Below are positions 25,526 to 46,084 of a stretch of DNA of 64,000 nt, piece by piece. This DNA is from Apostichopus japonicus (taxonomy: Eukaryota; Echinodermata; Holothuroidea; Aspidochirotida; Stichopodidae). A program made the translations under genes and the position numbers. Positions within the stretch are counted from its first letter, which is position 1. Each line of letters begins with the position of its first letter. The notes beneath the pieces are model-generated. The model made no database searches and was not told where the DNA came from. It saw only the letters and a program-made list of their open reading frames with translations. The DNA is taken from assembly GCF_037975245.1 (NCBI RefSeq), contig NC_092562.1:26089054-26153053 (forward strand). Reading direction: 5' to 3'.

Positions 25526-27992
25526 TATATATGGCATCTAGCATAGCCTACGTCAGTTTTAACATTTTTTTTTTAGCGTGGGTAAGTAGTTACCTTGTAG
25601 TCTTTGCTTGTTTTAAAACGGATCAAACTGTCACGGAACACATTTGACAGGTTGAGTCATTTTGAAAAAAAACCTGCACTGATTAACATGTCTTTGTCAA
25701 CTAGTCATTTACTTTTCTTATGGGAAAAACAACAACCAATTCTTGAAACGAAAGATGGACTTGCTAGAAATAGTTTCAAGTGCTATATCTCCCAGAAGAA
25801 CAGCGCAGCGCAATTACCTGCTTCAATATTTCCTTACAGCGTATCGTAACATGAGTATAGACTCATATATACTTGCTATATACGCGTATGTCTATATACA
25901 TATATATTCGTGTGTATCTACACATGATATGTATAAATAGTTACAAATGATACTTCAGAACAAGCTGGCTGTGGTTTCAACTGCGCACGCGCAAAGAAAA
26001 ATTCAAACAGATTCTACAAAAAAGAAGTTCGCTATTCATGCAGTTTTAACGACGTGGAAAAAATCCCACCAATTAAAAATATACGATAGTAAATCATTTG
26101 AAAATCACCTCTTATGTTTGCGTTTGATTCAAAGTTATGTAAATTACTAACCGTAAACGGTAGCGTACTGCATGAGACTCATTGAGCATGCGCTATATGC
26201 TAATTATATGACATCCGCCGTATAGTAGTGCTGGTTATGATGTTTATCAGGGGCGTGACCCTTGGGTCGTTGAAGACGACTCCCATAGGTTCTGGGGGCC
26301 TAAGGGTGCTCCCTAAAACCGAAAGAGAGATTGACATGAAATGGTGCATTCTAAGGCATACTATTGCTGTAATTTAGATATATAATTTAAGGTCTACACG
26401 CATGGCTAAGCTTATTATACTATTTTTAGGTTTCGGTGTGGGGTTGAAGTGGAGGGGTGTACATCTAACCTCTGCGCCCCTGGATCTGCGCATATATCAA
26501 CCTGATATCAACTGTACAATGCATTCGTCATAATACAATCCCTCGTGACGAATTGAAGTATAATCGACTGATCCTATTCTTCAGTTTGCTTTACATACTT
26601 TGTATATTAAATGTATTGTGTGTAACAAACTATAAAAACTGACACCATCAATTGTTTCAAACTTCATTAGCATCCTTCCACCTCTTACCCATAAACCCCA
26701 CCTATACACCCTACCTCTACTTAATCAGTCTTAAAGGGGCTGTAAAAGGATGTTATATAATAACTAAAGTTCAAAGTTCATATCATTTAAATTACCGTAT
26801 CAATTTAGACAGCTAAAGTTTACAATGAGACCCGACAATATTCCAGCATGCGTTGTTTTTTATCAGGTTGGACTAATGATGTGTGTTTATATATATTATT
26901 ACGTTTGCTCTTTATTTATTTATTTAGCTTGATATTTGCGCTTCTCACCTTTTTCGAGCAACAATTATTCAGTTGATTTCAGTAGTATATATACCAAAGA
27001 AATTGTTTGCTTTAATCACTATTTTAAATGATAACTTGTAAGATGAGTTATATCCACTACGTGCTTATTAGTTCTTAAACAAAGCTTTATTATTATTATT
27101 ATTATTACATTGATTACTTAAACTAAAAGATAAAAAAAATATTTCAGTTCTTCAATTACTATGTCTATTTTTTATCTTTTACACACTTTTATTTTGATTT
27201 ATCATTTTGAAAAACGTTGTAAATTATGCAATTTGTTAAGCTTTTTCTAAATGATAGATTATTCTGTGAAAGTTCGTGGTCTTTATCTAAGCCGCATATA
27301 ATCACACATGCTTCATGATAGGTTATAAAGCGTGCAGTTGTTAGTGAGTTTAGGGCAGGGTGGGGGTGGGGGGGTGCTGGTAGTCCAATAGAGACCACTT
27401 CACCGATTTGCAGGACCAGTGAGTGTAACAAGTATACAATAATGTGTTCATGCACATTTGCTCAAATATTTCCCTAGTTATAGTTACTCTAAATTAAATG
27501 AAAGGGTTTTTGTTATGTTACAATTAAGCACTTTCAAACAGGCAGATATTTTGGGTTAAACTAGCAATAGAATTACTCAACATTTTTATAGATATTAAAT
27601 CAAATTTACAACCATGTGATTGGATCAAGGTCTCCGGTAAAGAAAAAAAAAGTGTGTTCTACTTATAAAGACACAAACGATTGTTATTCATACATTTTTT
27701 CTAATTCCTTTTTAACACTTTATCTAGATCAAACACTGCGTAATATTCAAATTACCTGCTGACCCAAACGTCTTCATACTTCAAAGTAGTGCCCTTATTA
27801 ACACCGTACCATCTTGGGTCCCAACGCACCATATTCTGCCCCGTCCACATATTAACCCGATAATTAGATACTTCAACAAGGTATATTATACGGAGGTATT
27901 CACCGAGACCCATTCACCTTAGAGGCAACTACATATTGAGGCATCTTGAGTTTTCGCCCCTCATGTAACATTCTGGACACTGTTGTCAAGTG

Positions 27993-28002
<10 letters not shown>
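25523..28002. other. Intergenic, no gene seen
   Basis: The stretch contains a possible TIR pair at 26249-26482 (CAGGGGCG ... CGCCCCTG) without a target duplication, an (ATT)n run near 27090-27107 and a G-rich tract at 27356-27375. No supported exon was found. Confidence 0.5.

Positions 28003-28028
<26 letters not shown>
28003..28028. repeat. Short (AT)n microsatellite
   Basis: This is a simple AT run of about 26 bp. Confidence 0.85.
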
Positions 28029-28033
<5 letters not shown>

Positions 28034-28231
28034 ATCTATATAAATATATATTGATATTGATCTAGACTGTAACTTTCATGCCTAGCAATGGAAATCAACC
28101 TGTTTGATATGCAACACGGTGAACAGAGAACGTGAATAAGGCCTTATAATATAATGGCTCGTCCTTTATTAAATCAGACGAAACAGGGATTAAGGAAATC
28201 ATGGCACTTTGTGCATGCGGGTGGCGGACTG

Positions 28232-28325
28232 TATAAGACAAGTCACCCAAGTTAAGAGCCTGGGCACGAAACAAACAACTTGGCTCACTCTCAGCCCCAG
28301 TCCCTTTAACGTCACAATTGTAACC
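28232..28325 (-). repeat. Interspersed repeat family A, copy 2
   Basis: Read on the minus strand it contains TGAGAGTGAGCCAAGTTG, then GTTTCGTGCCCAGG, then TTGGGTGACTTG. This order matches the copies at 5585, 28366 and 30116. Confidence 0.65.
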
Positions 28326-30115
28326 TTATGATCGTGAAGGTATTACGTCAGTTAAGTGAGGTACTATTTCAGAAAGGTCACCCAAGATTGAACCTGCGTG
28401 GGTACGAAAACCAAACGACTTAACTGATCCACTCTCAACCGGCCCTGCACCCATGCATCGAGACTGTGACCATACCACGCACATGCGGGTGGGGTTGTTA
28501 GAGCGCCATCTTTCACCATGGCAACCGGCACGTACCAAGTATAACAAATATTCAGCTCACTTGATTTTATAGTCATGTTACAAATCGACACTAACAATCA
28601 CTATCAGCACAGCTGTTGTCACCAACTTGGGATCATGTTTAACTTACTCTACTCTCATACCATGCTTCAAAGCACTTGTACTGACAGTATGGATAGTATG
28701 AATATTCGGTTTCCATCAGCTTAATATTAGGAACTGTTCACACTGGCATTATATTATTATTATTATTATTAAGCATTATATAAGAGGACAGTATAGAGTG
28801 GTGTAAAGTTAGCATTGCAACATTCTCTTGCCTGCGTTCCATAGAAAGCTGAACATTACATTCAACCTTTAACATCGATATGAAGCAGACAGTATGTGAT
28901 AAGAGAGCATAGCTAAGCTTGTGTTTACAGGTGCAGTTTAATACAAGAAGCACGTAAAACAGGTCGGTACAATGTGAGTTCACAGTCACGGCGGAGGACC
29001 ATCGGTGGGAAATGAAATTGTTGAGACAATTATTATTTTTCCCCCAAGTTTAAATCAATCGATCATGTATCCAGCAGAGAGCGACTTGAGGGTATAGCTA
29101 ACATAGGAAATTGACTTTATTTGATAGGCCCGTGTTTGGTTATTCCTATATGCAGTTTGTTATATTTGTAAGAAAATTCGTAAGGACTGTTTTAGTGTCC
29201 TCAAAACATGAAAAGGTAAAAGGAAATGAGTCTTGATTCCAAACTTAAGCATATAAGAACAAGTTAATATTAAAACATCAACAAGCAGGCAAACAAAAGT
29301 AGTAATAAACAGAATACCTACAAAAAACAAAACACACACATGCGCACAGATGAAGAAGTCATAGAAAGCAAAGAGAAAAGCCCAACAAGAACTGAATTTG
29401 CCTGCAGATACGCAGTGTTGTAGTGCGCGTAGATGCTTGCAGTATTTTAATACTTCTCGGTTGTTCAACTGATATTTTTAGGGCGGACAACATACCAAGG
29501 AGTATAGTCATGTATGTACAATTAAAGTAAGGGCGCTTATGAGAGCTGTGACAGGCTCAAAATAAGATGGCAACGCAGCTAGCCTCTGAAACTGCAAATG
29601 TACAGAGCCTATATGCAACTTTGAGTTTCAACGTCCAGTCATATAGGAATCGTTCACTTGGCCAGTAATGTCAATATTGTAGCGCGCACGCGCACTACAA
29701 TAATACCTTTCAACGCATGTAAGCACAACAATTGGAATAATGAATCCAATTATTATCAACATTTTGGATTCTGTAGCAGCAATATTATCCAGCTTGTTCT
29801 GAGCAATTCAGGGTATTGGTAATACTAACTATACACAACTGTAGGACATGGTCATATATTTACACTTACCATAATACTGTATGTTGCGTTTTGGTTGTAA
29901 CTCTGCGAGTTCCATTCAGCCATTTTGACCAATCCACGGCCCGATCGCTAAATTGCAACTGTTGGCCAATATCACGTGTGGTATCTGTTCTTTTCAGTTC
30001 ATATACACAGCCGCACAGAAAGATCGCTCGCCTGGTATCGTATGTCGTGCCTTATTCCATTTCCAAAGGAAACATCGATACCCCAATTGACGTAACACCG
30101 CTATGATTCTGGCTG
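28326..30115. other. Intergenic, no gene seen
   Basis: Apart from repeat copy 3 it holds an (ATT)n run (about 28751-28771) and an imperfect GC-rich palindrome (TTGTAGCGCGCACGCGCAC) near 29677. Open frames are short and unconvincing. Confidence 0.5.
28366..28480 (-). repeat. Interspersed repeat family A, copy 3
   Basis: Read on the minus strand it contains GTCACAGTCTCGATGCATGG, GGTTGAGAGTGGATCAGT, CGTACCCACGCAGGTT and TTGGGTGACCTTTCT. It lies 40 bp from copy 2 in the same orientation. Open frames on this strand are repeat-derived. Confidence 0.7.
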
Positions 30116-30215
30116 TTACAGTCTCGATGTCAAAGGACTGGGGTGGTTGAGAGTGGATCAAGTAGTTTCGTTGTCGTGCCCAGGATTTACCTTTGGTGAC
30201 TTTTCTTTATATAAA
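30116..30215 (+). repeat. Interspersed repeat family A, copy 4
   Basis: The copy reads ACAGTCTCGATGTCAAAGG, GGTTGAGAGTGGATCAAG, CGTTGTCGTGCCCAGG, then TTTGGTGACTTTTCTTT. It aligns best with copy 3 read on the minus strand. Confidence 0.7.
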
Positions 30216-30569
30216 AAAAAAATATCCATGTGATATTTGCCCGTAATTAGTCATCGCAGCCATTTATTAAAATTAAATGATATATATTTATGGTTACAAA
30301 CGTTAGACTACTTCCTCAGTATACAGATATAATAACTGTCTAATCCACTCTTGAAAATTTTGTGCCACAAATGTAATGTCATGTCGAACTGTTTCGTTTG
30401 CAAACGCTTTGAAGTTTAAATGCATGCCTAATGTTACTGATGATATAATTTCAGTTGATTATGGAAACTCATAAGATAATGTCCCCAGCTGGTAGTTTAT
30501 CTGTAATGGTTGAGCTTTTATGGTAAAGAACCATGTACACTGTTGTAACTCGTGAAACCAGACAGCTAG

Positions 30570-30930
30570 GTATTAAAGGGATACTGCTGTGGCATACAAA
30601 GTGACACACATATACCCAACAGAAGGGTATTCCACACTGGCACACTGTTTGTTGAAAACTCTATATCTCAACATCTTGCCCCTAACTCAAGATTCGACTG
30701 GCTAATCCTCCCATTCTTCCCTCTAGACGAGGATCAGAGAAGGAGGTCTGTGACGTTATAAAGATATAATTGTTCTTCAAATGCTCTACTTTCTTACTTT
30801 CGTATTGTAGTCATCTTGTTGATTTATCTGTGAAAGCTGATATTTGGAATGTCCGTTAAGTGGTGAAGATTCTATGTCGTTGGAATTTCATCAAAATGCA
30901 AATCTTAAGTTTCTCTTTGAATAAGTGAGT
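30570..30930 (+). repeat. Interspersed repeat family C, copy 1
   Basis: The segment begins TTAAAGGGATACTGCTGTGGC. It contains GGTCTGTGACGTTATAAAG, TTTGGAATGTCCG and GAATTTCATCAAAATGCA in order. A diverged copy with the same order of phrases lies at 32985-33265. Both end near a GATAAGTGA- or AATAAGTGA-like motif. Confidence 0.6.
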
Positions 30931-31796
30931 TAAATATTCTAAAGTAACGCAAAAGGGGGGTTGGGGGGGGGGGGTTGGAGGAATTCAACTGAATTGCAAT
31001 GATGGTATCATTCACTTTATTGTTGCCAGGTGCAATCACTAAATACCGCTAAGTTTTAAGGGGAGAAAAACTCATATCTTTGACATACAAACACCTATGA
31101 GGATGTGATATGTTACTATAAAGATACAGCAAGTTTCCAGACTATCAACTTCAGCTACCCGAATATCCCTTTCAGTGAATTGAGTATTTCTGAATGTATT
31201 CCTAAACATATCGATAATTAATAAAACATAAGAGTATGAAATATGATGAAATGTGATTTGATACGGTATTTGTAGAGGATATCTGCTTCGCATATTTCAT
31301 GTCTAGGGGGAGGTGGGGTTAACCATTACCCCGTGCTCATCATTCTTTCCCCCTACTCCCGACTTGTTTGAACCATTGCTTTTATCGAAAGATCATTGTC
31401 AAAGCAAATTATTAACTATCAATTTTCAGAAGAACAATATGAAATTCACGAATATTTTTGGGACAAAGAAAATTTGTATACAACTGTTTTACGATCATAT
31501 CACGTATTTTTTTTTTCACAATTGTCGTGACTGGTTCATGATTTAATGTCCTTATTGTTGTCATCGTTATGGTCATTGTTCTTATTTTTAAACTTATGTC
31601 TTGATCTGGTTATATGCAGGCATCCTAAATTTAATGAAAAAACGTATATTACAGTGAAATTCTGTGCATCAATAAAATTTAAAATATCAGTTACACAAGA
31701 ATTAAAGCACGATTCCATCTTTTTGTAATGTTAATTCTTCCTAAAACGTGTGTGGCGTGAAAATATGTATGTTTGTAGGTATATACATGACTACAT
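30931..31796. other. Intergenic, no gene seen
   Basis: A G-rich tract lies at 30955-30977. Short AT-rich open frames on both strands have no recognisable domain. Confidence 0.5.
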
Positions 31797-32085
<289 letters not shown>

Positions 32086-32984
32086 ATACATACTCATGGA
32101 GTAAACTAATAAATATACATTCTTTCTTTTCATCGCGAGAGTAACGTTTGGGTTGTATCTGTCCGGTTGATTGACTAATACGATTCGGAAGGAATAATGA
32201 TGATGATCTGAAATATAAGGGTTCACTGATAGTAAAGCGCTTAGCCTCTTTTACTCGAACGCCTTAATGTGGTCTGCGTGCCTAGTCACATGTATCTACC
32301 ATCATTAACAAGAGTCCGAAAGCTCGTTAAAACTTACGACACAGTTCCCAATTTAACCGTAATCAAATAAATGAGAAACTTTCGGATAAAATAAAATGCT
32401 TTTTGGTCGATATATTCACCACACGGTGATATACCCTTGAGCTGTTTTCTACCCTATTCATTGCAATGAATAGGTGTTGATGCAATGTACGCCTTGTCAC
32501 GTGACATAGTACAAATGCAAAGTGGTGACATTTTTGCTCACAGAGCGTGGCCAACAAGCTATAAGGCGTTTATATATAAACTTCGTTAACTGTCAAGAAT
32601 ACCACCATGCTTTGAAAATAGAATAAAAGCAACTATTAAAACCCCTTAAAAGAAACGGAAGGAGGACAAAAAAAAATAATAACATAGAAATAAAAATATA
32701 TAAATAAATAATAACTTGACCCGTCCTGCTTTAAATTTAATCATTTCTTGTGATTATGAAGAATTATTGTCGAATAACGAAATCATTTCTTCAATTGAAG
32801 CAACGTTAAACTAATTTTTTGTGTTAATGTGAAAATTTAAAAAAAAAAGACTTGAAGTTGGATTGACATGAAAACATACGTATTGGAGAATTAACAACGG
32901 ATATTTTTCATTAATTTGAAGCATTCACTAAACCATGCTAGAGAAATATTCTGAAGAACAGGCCTTGTACAGAACAGTCTCCTT
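32086..32984. other. Intergenic, no gene seen
   Basis: This is unique AT-rich sequence with a small palindrome (TTCATTGCAATGAA at about 32457-32470). Confidence 0.5.
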
Positions 32985-33265
32985 TATTTTAAAGGGGTAT
33001 TCCGGTGGCAGACAAAATCCCTATCAAAATATCTTGTCTCTATATGATTGATTGAATGTAACCTATTTGACAAACTTCCCTTACTTCAAAAGTAGATCAA
33101 AGTTTATATGGTCTGTGATGTCACTTTTTAACAGATGCTCTTCAAAAAGGCTGTTATAATCTGTTCGTACATTTTCCTTGAAATGTTATAAATTTGGAAT
33201 GTTTGCTTCTATAGTTGAAGAATTTCATCGAAATGCACTTTTGTCCCCCCTTCTGTGGATAAGTG
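32985..33265 (+). repeat. Interspersed repeat family C, copy 2
   Basis: It begins TTAAAGGGGTATTCCGGTGGC. It contains GGTCTGTGATGTCAC, AATTTGGAATGTTTG and GAATTTCATCGAAATGCA in the same order as the copy at 30570. Confidence 0.6.
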
Positions 33266-36728
<3,463 letters not shown>

Positions 36729-36734
36729 TTTAAT
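36729..36734 (-). terminator. Candidate polyadenylation signal for membralin
   Basis: The minus strand reads ATTAAA here, about 540 bp after the membralin stop codon. It is a common variant signal, but the call rests on this hexamer alone. Confidence 0.25.
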
Positions 36735-37271
36735 AGCAAATCACACTGTTTCAGGTGAACCTGTAATTCAAAGCACCCAGTCACAGGTAATGATATCCTC
36801 TCGGAAACCTGATCGAAAAGCTACAAACTCACAAATGATCTCTAACAAAGTCAAGCAAATGATGCAACAACCTCCATTAGTCAAAGTAACAAGACCTGAG
36901 AGCCAACACACAGACCGACTCTTCCGTCCTTCTCTTTCCTTCCAATGCTTCAAATCTCTGATCGATCACACAGGTTAAAAATGCCTGCAACCCTGGTGAA
37001 ACTACAATAATGTTTTTCCCCCTCAAATAATGGAAGTGGAGAGGGAAAGAAATGACGTGTGAAGTGCGATGATGACCTCTGTCCGTTTCCTCAGAGTTTT
37101 GGAGATGCACCGCAACCACCTGCAGATATTGTATGCTTTCATTTTCATGTCAAACTTCCAATCCCTTGTCATCCATCATGGAAATCACTTGTCACGATCC
37201 ACATCATCTTTGGAGGAGGGCAATCTTTCTTCAAACAGTTACCACGTCAGATGGCAATGTCCACGGTACTG
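36735..37271 (-). other. Probable membralin 3' UTR
   Basis: The stretch lies directly after the stop codon at 37272-37274 on the minus strand. Open frames here are short and overlap on both strands. UTR extent is inferred from the candidate ATTAAA at 36729. Confidence 0.35.
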
Positions 37272-38021
37272 TTACACCTCTGTCCCAGAAGCTACTTTCT
37301 GCTGGGTCGGGGGTTCGTCCAGAGACGACGCTAGTAACGTTTGCGCCGACTCTGTTGTCAAGCATTGACTACTGGAAGGCAAGGGCGGTAATACCGTAGC
37401 TTCTTCTGTTACATTTACGTTCGTCCCATCCTCTGCCGGGGAAAGTGGTTCGCTGCTCTCGTTACCCGACTCTCGGGCCGCCGATAAGATGCGATTGAGA
37501 TGTGCGTTAAGTGAAACTACCCCACTCGAAGCATGACCTACGGCTGTATCCGGAGGTTGAGAGACCTCGTCCGAAGATATTGTCCGATTTGTGTTTATTG
37601 CACCTGCTTCTTCCACGACGCTAGTTTGAGCATGGGGTAAACTACTTTGAGTTGGGCTTAAACTTTGATATATTCTAGAAATTAAAACAGCCGAGCTAAA
37701 TGGCATTTGAGTCCCTCCTCCCCTCTCTGGAGGAGGGGCTGATCCTTGAGTCTCTCCCCTACCTGGAGTCTGACCGGGCAAACCCTCTGAATCTGCAGGT
37801 TGGGAGCCTACCTCTGCTCCCTCGTTAGGGATGCCGTTCGGCACCGGTCTCCGCTCGTCTTGTGCGTTTCGCTCGTTTGTGTTTCTCTGGGCGACGTTAA
37901 CGTTGATGCGCCGTCGGCCTTGCAGACCTCCATGCTGATTTCGCTGGAGAAGCACTTGAAGGTGAGCCTGCTGGAGTATGGCAGGTAACTCGTAATGATG
38001 GAAAAAATAAACCATAGAGTG
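37272..38021 (-). CDS. TMEM259: Membralin exon 9 (C-terminal, residues 463-711)
   Basis: The acceptor CCCTTTCAG (AG at 38022-38023) is followed in phase 0 by HSMVYFFHHYELPAILQQ, a nearly invariant membralin block that completes the last membrane segment. The remaining ~225 residues are low-complexity, rich in Pro, Ser, Gln and Glu, and probably cytosolic and disordered, as in vertebrate membralins. They include an Arg/Asn-rich stretch and several acidic Ser clusters. The stop codon is at 37272-37274. The total model of 711 residues exceeds human membralin (about 620), mainly because of this tail. The overlapping minus-strand frame at 37808-38041 and the plus-strand frames are shadows. Confidence 0.93.
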   Translation of the reverse strand, partial: HSMVYFFHHYELPAILQQAHLQVLLQRNQHGGLQGRRRINVNVAQRNTNERNAQDERRPVPNGIPNEGAEVGSQPADSEGLPGQTPGRGETQGSAPPPERGGGTQMPFSSAVLISRIYQSLSPTQSSLPHAQTSVVEEAGAINTNRTISSDEVSQPPDTAVGHASSGVVSLNAHLNRILSAARESGNESSEPLSPAEDGTNVNVTEEATVLPPLPSSSQCLTTESAQTLLASSLDEPPTQQKVASGTEV

Positions 38022-40686
<2,665 letters not shown>

Positions 40687-40696
40687 TTAATAATCA

Positions 40697-40990
<294 letters not shown>

Positions 40991-41414
40991 TTACAACAAC
41001 GCACAAGTCTTCAAATGGCAGCTCTTGTTTGCTGAATCTGAAATATGCTACAGCAAACAAAATGGTCATTTGTGACAAGGTTTTATATCACTTTTACTAC
41101 TTTTTTTTTAAGTTACAAGCAAAACAGATTACTGTTAGGGTTAATCTGTGCTGACTCTGAACTATTTTAAATATTAAAAGACAGCATCAGTTATCAATAG
41201 TTTCTTTTCATATTCTTGTGTTTTTCTTTAAAACCTTTTGTTTGTACAGTACGGTTGCTCAAGTAACCATCAATATCCGAGAATCCATTTTTCTGCTATT
41301 TTTGGTACCATTAGTGTGTCTGATATTCACTGGGCACCATTAGCAAAGCACCTAGAAAATTCCTCAATGTTTGTGAACTTCTGTGCGAGGGCAAAACAGG
41401 AAAAGCAAAACTTA

Positions 41415-41783
<369 letters not shown>

Positions 41784-41837
41784 TCAATATTCCACTACTT
41801 AAGATTGCAAGTAGTCAAGCAGAACCCTTACAAATCA

Positions 41838-42181
<344 letters not shown>

Positions 42182-42649
42182 AACTAGACTGCCATCTCTT
42201 GATTGTTCGACACCAGGTACAGTAGATACCAGAAACTGATGATCCAACCCATGAAAATATCAACTCGATATTTAAAATGTTCACAAATTCCATGAGAATG
42301 TCAGTGTATAGCTCCCTTAGTCAGACCGGATAAATAAAGTGCTCAAATTTTGTGTGGGCAGATTTGAAGGAATTTGCTCTCTTGTTGAAAAACTGTGTTC
42401 CTGTGCGAGTTTTAACAGCTAAAAGGACTGTAAATACATTTAAGGAGTTTTAACACTTACAAGTAGTGTAAGCACTTCTAACAAGTATAGACACTTGTAA
42501 GGAGTGTTAACAGGGTTAATATAACAGGGTTAGCAGTGTTAAACAGGGTCTTATTAGGGTTATCAAAACCACAGGGGCAGGGATGTTTGAGGCTAAAGAT
42601 TACACCAACATTGCCTTTCTCCTTGACTGTTCCTGCTCTTCAAACTCAC

Positions 42650-42886
42650 CGGCTCGTGTCAACATTTCCATCTCTGACACCGTTTCTCTGAACGGATATA
42701 AGTTTTTCTCTGGTACTGGCGGTAACTCTTGGCCATCAGTACTAGCGTTGTACACAAGCCCTGCATCATCTGTGATTATCACCCTCTCAGGAAAGTCTTT
42801 CACCAGCTTGTCCTTAGATGTATCTGGATACTCCCAATAGTTTGGCATAAATGTATAATTGCTATTATCAACGTCATCGTCAATTA
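42650..42886 (-). CDS. TMEM259: Membralin exon 3 (residues 147-225)
   Basis: The acceptor TCTTGTTTGCAG begins a 237-bp exon that leaves at GCCG|GTGAGT in phase 1. It encodes an acidic lumenal region with IDDDVDNSNYTF near its start. Two N-glycosylation sequons are visible, Asn156 (NYT) and Asn193 (NAS). This part is variable in the family, so support comes from phase continuity with exons 2 and 4 and from position. Confidence 0.88.
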
Positions 42887-44182
42887 CTGCAAACAAGATA
42901 ACAAATTACAGAAGGTGGAAATATCAATGAGCTTTTTACTTCCTCAAATATTGAACATTCTACAGTAGATAACTCAGTTGGCAAAATATTAGACCAATTC
43001 ATCATATACTGTCGGTGATGTGAATATCTAACTGAATGTAAAGAATGTATTATTGATTCAAATGTGCAGAACATGTGTGAACACTTCAACGTAAAGCCTG
43101 AATATTTTACTTAAAGGTCATTCACTTCAATACTGTGCAGATTTCAATGTCATATCAACAAATAATATTTGCATGTACTGTCTGCTTCTGGTTTAATGCA
43201 ATTAATTAAAAGTCTTTACTATAAAATGATTGTCGATCAAAAATACATGTAAAGAATGTATTAACAATTCAAATGTGCAGAACATGTGTGAAACACTTCA
43301 AGTACAGTATACAAACAAACAAAAACTTCCCACAAAGTTGTAGATAAATTACACACTGTACAATCCAACATTGAAAAAAAATATATATATTCTGGGGAGT
43401 TGAATAGTTTGGCACTTTTAAGTTGACAAAACTCCACAAGACAATGATTTTGTAGCCTAATTATTTTCAATTTCAATGTGCTACTGTAATAGGAAGGTAC
43501 TAGGATGTTTAATTGCTGAGAAATCAGACCTCAAAACTCAAGAAAATGGCAAAATGCCATGGTGGCGACAAATTGCGGAATTTCAAAGTGTGATAAATCG
43601 GTCAATTTTGTAGTATGCTAAATCTCTGAAATGTTTCTTTAAGGCTAATTGATTGTAATGTCGGCTTCTTAGTGCATGACTGAACGTTAATGTTAATCTG
43701 GCGTTTATGAATTCTAATAACTTGATCAAAACCTTTTCTTTAATTTCATATAATCAACAGGGTATTAACAGCACGTAATTAATTTGTTATGCATTGTAAA
43801 CAATTATTTCAAGGTGAATAAGATTATGTACAGTCCAAGCACTACAATTGATCACCCTCAAGTGTTTATAGGGTGATTTCTCCAAAAATTGAAAGTGGTA
43901 TAGAAATACAGCCTAGACTGATGGCAGTGTTTTATAATGGTTTTTAACATATTAAAAATAAATTTGCTCCTAAAGTCATCCTTTGGTACTGGATATGGAA
44001 TCACCTTTTGTGACAAACTAATCACACAATGCAGCCCAAAAACAAAACATAAAATATCCAATTTAAAGGTCATGAAAATTAAGCATCTCTTCATCTGGTA
44101 GTTATGTGTCACACATGTTTGTACTTCTTTCCATCAATCGATCAATCAATTAGTGAATGAGGCATTCGTTAGTTTATTTTAC
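42887..44182 (-). other. Membralin intron 2, no other feature
   Basis: This is AT-rich unique intron sequence. A ~55-bp phrase (TGTAAAGAATGTATTA, then AAATGTGCAGAACATGTGTG) is repeated at about 43037 and 43250. Open frames on both strands have no recognisable content. Confidence 0.7.
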
Positions 44183-44375
44183 CTGTCATCCCATCATTTA
44201 AGTCTGGCTTGGGATAGTCTCCATCATACTTGATGTGGGAACGACTTGGATTGATGATCTCCACCCTCATGATGCCGTCTCTCGGCCAGGTGTCCTGGTA
44301 CTCTGCTAGGCAGTTGATGGGGTTCTTGGAAAATGTACGATGGATGTAGGCAAGCATAAAGAGACATCCCAGGGC
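44183..44375 (-). CDS. TMEM259: Membralin exon 2 (residues 83-146)
   Basis: The acceptor CCTTGATAG is followed by ALGCLFMLAYIHRTFSKNPI, then NCLAEYQDTWPRDGIMRVEI. This matches the first membrane segment and the conserved lumenal NCL...WPR.GI.RVE motif. The donor is CAG|GTAAAA. Sequence upstream of the first Met in this frame is exonic because the phase-0 join with exon 1 requires it. Confidence 0.96.

Positions 44376-46084
<1,709 letters not shown>

Noticed and set aside
26249..26482. CAGGGGCG ... CGCCCCTG inverted pair suggesting a MITE
   Set aside because: The flanks (TGTTTAT and GATCTGCG) do not form a target duplication and the inverted match is only about 8 bp. Possible but unsupported.
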